32,320 nucleotides of DNA from assembly GCA_012031785.1 (NCBI GenBank), contig JAAUTG010000012.1, positions 1-32,320 of the forward strand, read 5' to 3'. A model generated the notes under the pieces. It ran no database searches, was not told the DNA's origin, and saw only the letters and a list, made by a program, of their open reading frames with translations. Within the stretch, counting starts at the first letter, position 1. Each line of letters begins with the position of its first letter. Made by a program: the position numbers and the translations under genes. This DNA comes from Saprospiraceae bacterium. GTDB taxonomy: Bacteria > Bacteroidota > Bacteroidia > Chitinophagales > Saprospiraceae. Shown piece by piece: positions 24,987 through 32,320 of the stretch.

Positions 24987-26589
24987 TTAATCTTTCACAC
25001 CTGGCTGCAAAATTTCATAATCTTCTTTTTGCTTGGCTTCATCCACCATTTTCCTTACATCCTCCAATAATTTCTTGGCATCATAAACAATACCATCTTT
25101 CACCGTATATTTCACACCACCTACACGCACTACTTCATTGTTTTCAGTCAATTGAATAGCCCCTGTACCGTATAGCACCTGTAGATTCTGTAAAGGATTT
25201 TCTGCTACAATTACAAAATCAGCAAGTTTTCCTACTTCTACTGTACCAATTTTATCGGCTGCACCAAGTGCTTCTGCCCCGTTCAAGGTAGCGGCTCGAA
25301 TCACTTCCAACGGATGAAAGCCCGATTCTCTAAGCAACTCCAGTTCTCGGATATACGCAAATCCATACAATTGATAGATAAATCCAGAATCTGAACCAGC
25401 CGTGACGCGACCGCCTCGATTTTTATATTCATTCACGAAAGTCATCCAAAGTTGATAATTCTTCTTCCACGCTACTTCCTGCTCTGTTCCCCAACTGTGC
25501 CAATAAGAACCGTGTGAAATACGACTTGGCAGGTAAAATCGCCAAAGCGATGGCAAGGTGTAGGCTTCATGCCATTCTGCCCTTCTTGCACGGTGCAAAT
25601 CGCGATTAGCTTCATAAATATTGAACGTGGGGTCAATTGTGAAATCCAACGCCAACAACTCATCCATCACTTTATTCCAATGCGTGGAATAGGGTGGGGC
25701 AGCCTGTTCCCAAAGTTTACCTGCTTCCTCAAATCGGTGCTGCTCGTTTTGATAATTGTAGTCCAAAGGATAATTCTGAACGGTTCTATCCTGAAACAAA
25801 GCCTCTGGTAGTCCATACCAATGCTCCATAGAAGTTAAGCCAGCTCGAGCGGAGCTTAACACGTTCCAGCGTGCCACATCCATTTGTGCGTGGTGGCAGG
25901 CTGACCGCAATCCCAATTTTTTATTTTCCCTCAATGCAGCATCCATCACCAAAGGCGTAGCTCCAAAAAATTTAATTCCATCCGCTCCATTTTCTGCGTT
26001 TTTTCTTACCCACGCTCTAGCCTGCTCTGCAGTGTTGATGGTGGATTCGCTACCTTGTCCGAAAGAAGTGTAGGCAAAAATGCGAGGTGCCGTAATTTCA
26101 TTTTTTTCACTTCGTCGCTTTTGGTCTAGCACCCAGTCCAACCCATTGCCACAAGAAGGGTCACGAATTGTAGTGATACCATGTGCCAACCAAAGTTTAA
26201 ATACATATTCACCACCAGCGCCTTGACCACGACCGCCAATATGTCCGTGCATATCCACAAAACCAGGCATTAGGTACATTCCTTCGCAATTCAATTCCTT
26301 ACCACCTGCTTCCAAAGGCGTTCTTTTAGTCAAGTCTATAGCCACGCCAGGATAACCAACTACTTGTACTTTTTTTAATAAGGTTGTTTTCCACCACAAT
26401 ATCCACAGGTCCGATAGGTGGCGCGCCATTGCCATTAATCAAAGTGACACCCCTGATAATCAACTGTTTCCAAGGTCCTTCGCCCTCTGTGCGATTGGGT
26501 GCTTTAGGTAGCCCTTCCTGCGCCACAACGTATTGCAAAAAGGAAAAGCAGAGCATACCCAGCAAAACCATAGTCTTGATTTGTTTCAT
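24987..26589 (-). CDS. Secreted TIM-barrel amidohydrolase (one frameshift)
   Basis: 533 residues after correction, made from ORFs 26326-26589 and 24987-26435. The signal peptide is MKQIKTMVLLGMLCFSFLQYVVAQ. The amidohydrolase fold follows: an N-terminal beta part (LIIRGVTLINGNGAPPIGPVDIVVENNLI), then the metal-binding HxH in MPGFVDMHGHIGGRGQG, GITTIRDPS, GADGIKFFG, ACHHAQ, SMEHWYG and the catalytic Asp in RVTAGSDSGFIYQLYG. The closing LNGAEALGAADKIGTVEVGKLADFVIVAENPLQNL is typical of imidazolonepropionase/prolidase-like members. The substrate is unknown, possibly peptides or cyclic amides. The break is at 26370-26376: seven Ts on the plus strand where six give NNLIKKVQVVGYPGVAIDLT. Confidence 0.87.
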
Positions 26590-27055
26590 AACTTTATTCA
26601 GATTTTGATTTTAAAAACAGGCTTCTCAAGCAATTTTTCATAAAAGGTAAATCATTTGTGAGCTTTATAGAATTGGCCCATCTTTTGATACTAGATCATT
26701 TAACATTTGGCAAATCTATCATTAAAAAAAATATACTTGTATAGTTTTCTATTAAAGGAGTAAAAATAATTGGACTTTTTGTGAAATTGCTTACTTGCCG
26801 ATATGATACAACTGCTTATTTGTTAGGATAATTAATAACTGATTTAACCATTAGTTGCACCATAAGTAATGGAGAAGTGGAGATAGTGGATAGGTAAACA
26901 TGTGGTAAAACGGATGCTAAAAAAGAAACTTACATACACTTAGCGACGGTTTAGTAAAGTGTACAAAGTCGCTTCAATATCCAGCGAAGTTTATTGAATG
27001 ACAGCTACTTAGCTCGAATAGGACCTAGGAATATTTTTCATCAACGGTACTAAAA
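26590..27055. other. AT-rich intergenic gap
   Basis: 466 bp between the amidohydrolase start and the porV terminator. Apart from a -7 box (26711-26718) and a short palindrome near 26817-26863 (CAACTG-CTTATTTGTT ... AACCATTAGTTG), which may be a worn relative of the intergenic repeat family, I see nothing coding or structured. Confidence 0.5.
26711..26718 (-). promoter_or_regulatory. -7 box for the amidohydrolase gene
   Basis: TAGATTTG on the minus strand matches TAnnTTTG and would give a leader of about 115 bases. It is the only such match seen in this gap; the -33 is unclear. Confidence 0.35.
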
Positions 27056-27090
27056 AAATAGGCAGCATGTTTATTACATGCTGCCTATTT
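27056..27090 (-). terminator. Intrinsic terminator of porV
   Basis: A perfect 15-bp stem (AAATAGGCAGCATGT / ACATGCTGCCTATTT) with a 5-base loop. On the minus strand it runs into TTTTTTT, a textbook Rho-independent terminator 104 bp past the porV stop. Confidence 0.92.
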
Positions 27091-27124
27091 ATTCCTAACT
27101 GTTGCTGCTTTCTGATAGCAGCCA

Positions 27125-27189
27125 AACATTATCAGTTTCTAATCATCTTAATGAACAACAAATCATAAATGACCAGTTGCGCAACATCA
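27125..27189. repeat. Half copy of the palindromic repeat beside porV (copy 8)
   Basis: As reverse complement: GATGTTGCGCAACTGGTCATTTATGATTTGTTGTTCATTAAGATGATTAGAAACTGATA. It lines up with the right arm of copy 1 through GCAACTGGTYATTTAT, TTTG and GATTAGAA-CT. No opposite arm is present; the porV terminator occupies that side. Confidence 0.6.
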
Positions 27190-27194
27190 ATCAC

Positions 27195-28412
27195 TTATTC
27201 TTCTGCTATGCCCGCAGCACCTCCAAAATCAAACAACAATGAGAAGCGAAGTGTATTATCCAAAGGATTTCGCTGGTTGGTCGTTGGTACAAGATAGGAA
27301 AAATTCAATCCAAATACATTGTACTTCAATCCTAAACCTACGGTTAAAAACCTGCGGTTCCCTTTTGTCTGATGTTCTGTGTAGTAGCCAGCACGAACCG
27401 CAAATTGCTCGTCGTACCAATATTCCAATCCAATAGAGTACATCAATTCTCTGAACTCTTCCTTTGCTCCCAAAGAAGGATTAAAATCGCTGAATGAACC
27501 TAAAGCCGCACTCACAGAGGATTTAGCCTTGTAGTCTGGTTCGCCGTCTTGGTCTTCGTCGCAACCATCCAAACAAGGAGTAGGCACTAATGCCTTATTG
27601 ATATCTAAAGCAAAAGTAAGTTTGTTGTAATCATCCAATTGCATTTCGTAAGCACCGCCAATACCAATATTTGCAGGTAGAAAATCACGATTTACAGAGT
27701 TGGTGTAAGTGATTTTAGAACCAATATTACTGACAGCGCCGCCTAAGCGTAATAAACCAGCGTCGTACTCTTTTTGATAAGTAAAAGAAATATCAGCAGC
27801 ACCCGCTAGTCCTGCCTCGATTTCTTCGCCAGTTCCGTTCACACGCTGTCCAGCCGCTAGATTGGAGAAGATAAATTTAGCCGTAATAGCGGCTGAAAAA
27901 TTATCACTCAGCTTTCTTGCATAAGAACCTGCTAACTCAAATTCATTAGGTCTTCCAGTGCCCAATGGCTGACCATTAGTATCTGTGAAGTTAATATTTC
28001 CTAACGAAAAGTAGCGCAAACTTCCACTAAGCGCTTGCAAGTCATCCAATTTTGCATAACCAGAAAGATAGGCAATATAGACATCTTGAAGCCCTAAAGC
28101 ACTTAACCAAGGTGTGTAAGTAGCGGATAATGCTACTTTTTGCTCGGCAAATGCCAACTTGGACGAATTGAAGTGAATAGAATTCGCATCTGGCGAAAGC
28201 GCGATACCTACGTCTCCCATCGCACCAGAGCGAGCGTCGGGTACAATTCTTAGAAAAGGAACAGCAGAGACAATCGTGCTAGGACATGGCGTACCATCTG
28301 GTAACACGTACTCTTGACTGTTGGAATCGAATAAACATTGAGCATGAATACTCATACTAAACATAGAAAACAAACTGAAGCAAAGTATTAACCTTCCCAT
28401 GAGGCTCACCAT
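27195..28412 (-). CDS. porV: Type IX secretion outer-membrane protein PorV (LptO)
   Basis: A 405-residue beta-barrel of the FadL-like PorV family. PorV is the outer-membrane shuttle that collects folded cargo from the T9SS translocon SprA (Sov) and hands it to the PorU sortase for removal of the C-terminal signal. A signal peptide (MGRLILCFSLFSMFSMSIHAQ) is followed by the family's diagnostic opening TIVSAVPFLRIVPDARSGAMGDVGIALSPDANSIHFNSSKLAFAE and LSATYTPWLSALG, repeated amphipathic strands, and a C-terminus LRFSLLFDFGG. A loop near 280 (CLDGCDEDQDGEPDYKAK) is acidic and calcium-loop-like. The ATG at 28400 (MGRLI) is an alternative start. It follows porU on the same strand after 315 bp with its own -7 box, so it may be transcribed separately. 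Confidence 0.95.
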   Translation of the reverse strand: MVSLMGRLILCFSLFSMFSMSIHAQCLFDSNSQEYVLPDGTPCPSTIVSAVPFLRIVPDARSGAMGDVGIALSPDANSIHFNSSKLAFAEQKVALSATYTPWLSALGLQDVYIAYLSGYAKLDDLQALSGSLRYFSLGNINFTDTNGQPLGTGRPNEFELAGSYARKLSDNFSAAITAKFIFSNLAAGQRVNGTGEEIEAGLAGAADISFTYQKEYDAGLLRLGGAVSNIGSKITYTNSVNRDFLPANIGIGGAYEMQLDDYNKLTFALDINKALVPTPCLDGCDEDQDGEPDYKAKSSVSAALGSFSDFNPSLGAKEEFRELMYSIGLEYWYDEQFAVRAGYYTEHQTKGNRRFLTVGLGLKYNVFGLNFSYLVPTTNQRNPLDNTLRFSLLFDFGGAAGIAEE

Positions 28413-28509
28413 TATTTTGACTGTTTAAAAATAGAATACATTTCTAGCTCAAGTACGGTGCATTAGTCACTTACATTGGAACTTGAGTTTGTCCTAAAAT
28501 AATGATGAA

Positions 28510-28517
28510 CAAAGGTA
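28510..28517 (-). promoter_or_regulatory. -7 box for porV
   Basis: TACCTTTG on the minus strand fully matches TAnnTTTG, about 98 bp before the porV ATG and after the porU stop. The remaining porU-porV spacer is AT-rich with no other feature seen. Confidence 0.45.
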
Positions 28518-28727
28518 CTTCCTATACAAAGTAACCTGATTCATCGTTCAACTTTTAATTCTTTTTGAGCCATTATCCTCAAAAAAAGTACGTTAAATTT
28601 AGGTGTAATTATTACTTCATAGGCACTTTAAATACAGATTTATGTTTAAATAAAAAAATAAAATTCCGGAAGTCAGGCATATAAGATTTATGAATTTTGC
28701 AAAACTTATATGTACTTAATGATTTAA

Positions 28728-31700
28728 CTATTTGATGATGACTAATTTTTCTAGGTTACTTTCTTGAGGTGCTTTACCATTGGATGTTGAAGTGTACAAC
28801 TTGATACGATAAAGATAAATACCTTTTCCTAAATCAAAACCAGAATCGCTTTTTCCATCCCAACGAATACAATTTTCTTGTGTAACGGAAAAATCCGAAG
28901 CAAAGATACTTTCTTCAATGGATTTAACTAATTTTCCATCCACAGAAAATATTTCAATCCGCACTTCTAAGCTCTCATTTATAAAATCATGCCTAAAAGT
29001 AAAGCAAGTGAAATCATAAAAAGGATTTGGGAAGTTCATCACCTGTTGTAAAGCATTTTTGGCGTTTTCTGCCACCACAAACTCCGTGAAACCCTCTGCT
29101 GGATTGTTTGCTACATCCCAAGCCTTTACCCGAATGCGGTGCAGACCTTCTGCTAGATTACTCAATGGAAAACGCACCGTTCCTTTTTGGTAATTGTCCA
29201 ATTCTGATTGATAGTAATCATTGAGTAAATAAGTATTTTTAGTATCTTCATCCAACACTGCCTCCAAGTCGTGACCAATGCTATTACCTGTTACGTTGAT
29301 GCCATTATCATCCTCTAACTTCACAAGTAATATAGGATTTGGAGTAGTATTACCTCCAAACACAAAGTTCTCATTGTTCATAAACACTTCTACCTTAGGA
29401 CCTTGTTGGTCAACTTGCGCTTGCTGGTCAGTACCACCGATAATAATATTGTCGTAATATCCTGACGCATCCACTTTATTGATTAAGTCTTTGGCATAAA
29501 AGCTGAATTTTCCATTTCCAAACTCAAAATTAATGTCTTTAGGTACTACAAACTCTAATCGGAAGCGACCTGCTTTTACGCTGGCATTCCCCTTAAAAAT
29601 AACATTTTTTTGAAGCCTGAAATTTAATTTTTCACTAGAAGCGTCTTGTGCTAAGGTACTGTATTTAACGGCTTTATCAAAAATAGTTGTAACCAGGTCT
29701 CCATTAAACCAATTTGCTAAATTTTCGTCATCGTCTCTTATTTCGCCTTCCACCACCACGCGCTCCAAAGCACTAAGGGTATCTATTCCTTCTATTTCAA
29801 CTGATTTTTGATTGATATGGGTAGTGACTACGCGGTAAAGTGGTAGTGCCAAAGGCTGTGCAGGATCACCTAGTAAAGTAAATTTTCTTGAATTTTCTGA
29901 CCTTCCTACACTTGACCCGTTCTTGGCACTAAGGATGATTTCTCCTAAGGTTGGTCTTCTTCCTTCTACATTCTGAAACATGGTATCAAAAACGGCACGT
30001 ACTAAAGTGGCATTAGAACTAGCAAATACAGCTCGAACAGTGGTTAATAATGCAATTCCACCGCCATTTGGTGTTAGTAACACTTCTTCTCCCGCTGTCA
30101 CTTGATTAGGGTCGTCGTAACCTGAAAATGAGCAAGTTGCAGTAATAAATACGGGTAAACGGTCTGCATTATTCCAGTTTCTGATGTCTCCGCGATTCTT
30201 ATCCAGCACACGCTCTTGCGCCCAACCCTGCGAGCCACCATGTCCCAAGTAGTTAATCGCCAGAACGCCCCTAAAAAGTGCTTGTTCAATGGCTTCCGTA
30301 GCCAACGGAAATCCTTGTCCACCTGATGTGGACTGTTGTGGAAAAGCATCTAAATAGATTTTTTCTTGATTAAATACAGGATGTTTAGAAAATAGGGTGT
30401 CTGCAATTCGATCCGTATCTTTGACGTGCAAGTTGCGGTCTTCATCGTCTGCCACAAAAGCAATGCGCTTGCGCCAATCGCCAAAAGTATTTGGACTAAT
30501 GTCGTAGCGAATAATCTTGTCTGTAACTTGCCTTGCTTCCAATGCTGTTTTCACGGGAAGTCGCCCAACGGCAATATCTATGTCACCCCTTAAATCAAAT
30601 CCTTCATTATCGCCTAACAGCGCAAATAATCATCAGATGGAAAGGCTGTGATAGGGCTTTCCGAATCGTCAGTTTCATAGACAGGAATGAAGTTGCCGCC
30701 GCGTTTGCCTATATTTCTATAATCAAAAGAGCCATCTCCAAATAGCAACAAGTACTTAAAACGTGGGTATTTTTGTGCATCATTCGAGCAAAATCTCGAA
30801 TGGCAGTTGGGTCTTGCCGACCAGAAGAAAACTCATTATAAAGTGCAAAAATATTAACTGTATCCACGTTGAATTTAGAGTAAGTGTTTCGATGTTCCGC
30901 CAACCGTGCAGCTTGTGCCCGAAATAAGGGATGAAATAGAATCACCATATCTAATTCCTGCAAACCATGAATATTTTGATTGGCTATTTTTTCTATGCTG
31001 ACGGGTTCAAAAGCTTGTGTGGGAGTAAAAGCAACAAATTCTTTAATATTTGAAGTGGGGACACCGAATCGGATTGTATTTCCAACACTACTAAATGTCT
31101 GTCTGACCGCAGATAAGGGTTGCGTAATATCCCAAATTTCTAAGTCTTGAGCAGTGCCTTGCAATTCAAAAACAGTAGAAGCAAAGTTGATAGATTGTGC
31201 ATCTCTGAAACGCAATTGATGATTGCTTAATATGAGTTTTCTTCTCGCATTCAAGGTGATGTAATCCAACCAACCTTCTTCACCAGGATAATTGACTTTG
31301 ATGCTAATCTTGTCTTGATTGGCGGTAAATTCCCCTTTCAAAATACCGATGTTGGCGTATTGGGCTTCAGAGGGTTCAGAAAAGAGCTATTGGTGTTAGT
31401 GATATTAGAAGACACCAAAGTTGTTCCTTCTATATTGACATTGAAGTTAGAGTTGCTGCGGTTTCTAGCAGCTAGAACAGCTTTGATTTTTATTCTTTCG
31501 GTGGTCACGCGATTAGGAACTTCAAAATCGTAGGTGTAGCTCTTTTGGTTCTTAAAAAGGTCTCCATACCAACGTTTTCCAGAACCCTGTGCTTGGTTGA
31601 AAGCATCCAGCAAGTTCAATTCTTCTTCCTCAAAGTGGATAATTTCGTCGAAAGTGCTGGTGGTGTAGGTTGTATTTTCAAGGCTTTCCTGTTGCTCTAT

Positions 31701-32175
31701 TTTCCTATTACTTTCGTCGCTAATTTTTAAAAAGTAGTAATTATAATTATCAAAAGTATTTTTTTGTAAGGTGAATAATTTATCATTGATATTGTAAATT
31801 TGTTTATCCGCACCTTCTGCATAGAAGAGAATATAGTCATTAGCATCAAAACGACCATCTTCGCCGCCCACAATTTGAACGGTGTTTTCCTGTAAATCAT
31901 CTATACGTGGAGTGGCAATAAGTTCTGGAAGCATTCCGCCACCATTCCCATATATTTTTATTTGTCGAGGCGATACTATACGCGCAAAATCGTCGCCAAG
32001 TCTGCTCCTAAGCCATTCGTAGGAAAGCCTGTAAACACCTGTTTTTTCAATACCCATCTTGTAAATAATACCATCGCTCAACACAGAGGCATCTGCGAAT
32101 TGACCTGTGGCATAAAAAAGAACTTAATAAGCACATCCACAGGATATTGTAAGATAAATATTGATTTTTTTTCAT
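28728..32175 (-). CDS. porU: Type IX secretion sortase PorU (four frameshifts)
   Basis: Three ORFs plus an uncalled start form one 1149-residue protein after four corrections. PorU is the gingipain-type (C25) cysteine peptidase that cuts off the T9SS C-terminal signal at the cell surface and attaches cargo. In order: signal peptide MKKNQYLSYNILWMCLLSSFYATGQ from the ATG at 32175; N-terminal region IYGNGGGMLPELIATPRIDDLQENTVQIVG...DYILFYAEGAD; the caspase-like domain with KYLLLFGDGSFDYRNI, the catalytic His in INYLGHGGSQGWAQERVL and Cys in VFITATCSFSGYDDP; Ig-like parts; and its own C-terminal signal-like domain (MNFPNPFYDFTCF...DGKLVKSI...GKGIYLYRIKLY). Indels: one extra base in the A6 at 32114-32119; one base missing at 31380-31383 (A4), 30770-30774 (T5) and 30624-30626 (A3). 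Each repair restores the family sequence. Confidence 0.92.
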
Positions 32176-32207
32176 GTTTTGAATGTCTTTTTAATTTGGC
32201 GGATGCA

Positions 32208-32215
32208 CAAATATA
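32208..32215 (-). promoter_or_regulatory. -7 box for porU
   Basis: TATATTTG on the minus strand is a full TAnnTTTG match, 33 bp upstream of the restored porU ATG. This supports both the promoter and the corrected start. A TTG lies further upstream at about 26 bp spacing, longer than usual. Confidence 0.55.
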
Positions 32216-32320
32216 CAAAAAACTTGTTTTCTTTGTTTTCACAATCTAAAACGTTATTGTAACGTTAAAGACATTGTTGTATTGTATATTAAAATGTGCA
32301 ATACACAGTTTTATAAGGTA

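Noticed and set aside
28728-32084. porU as a true pseudogene
   Set aside because: All four lesions are single-base changes in homopolymers, the catalytic His and Cys are intact, the promoter box remains, and PorU is needed for the T9SS implied by porV and the cargo protein.

Overview
The window looks like a chromosomal segment of a Bacteroidota (Bacteroidetes) bacterium, probably from the Saprospiria/Cytophagia side of the phylum, though the genus cannot be read from the sequence. The evidence is: a type IX secretion (T9SS) pair, PorU and PorV; a secreted protein with a T9SS C-terminal sorting domain; a BatE-type protein; a DUF6427 membrane protein; promoters with the Bacteroidota -7 box TAnnTTTG; an AT-rich base composition; and weak Shine-Dalgarno sites. 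I see no phage, insertion sequence, CRISPR array or rRNA.

Layout. 1-2.4 kb: a secreted helical LTxxQ-like protein, a NarL/LuxR response regulator and a decayed hexapeptide acyltransferase. 2.4-5.5 kb: tRNA-His, then a minus-strand operon MOSC protein > FG-GAP T9SS cargo > DinB-like protein. 5.7-9.1 kb: polyprenyl diphosphate synthase (-), DUF6427 membrane protein (+) and purQ (+). 9.1-13.8 kb: a very large outer-membrane protein (degenerate peptidase-MA-like, PD40 propeller, acidic linker, beta-barrel) and a BatE-like TPR/SH3 protein. 14.3-16.2 kb: a CarboxypepD_reg-like protein (+), then a divergent pair of a TlpA-like thioredoxin (-) and a PepSY-like protein (+). 16.5-20.7 kb: a SWIM zinc-finger protein, a DUF72 protein and a ThiE-ThiD fusion. 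20.9-23.5 kb: tRNA-Ser, RidA, a GNAT acetyltransferase and a PHP-domain phosphodiesterase. 23.6-26.6 kb: a lipoprotein of the pectinacetylesterase family and a secreted amidohydrolase. 27.2-32.2 kb: porV and porU.

Seven genes are broken in the raw reading by 14 single-base indels in total. Nearly all lie in or beside short homopolymers. Correcting each by one base restores a family-typical protein whose length is an exact multiple of three, so sequencing or assembly error is the likeliest cause. I annotate these loci as whole genes and give each indel position.

The most interesting non-coding signal is a family of imperfect palindromic intergenic elements (about 100-170 bp, ends near TGATGTTRCGCAA...TTGCGYAACATCA), with about eight copies in 32 kb, mostly just after stop codons or between convergent genes. 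They look like a REP/MITE-type repeat family. I found no clear new multi-gene system.
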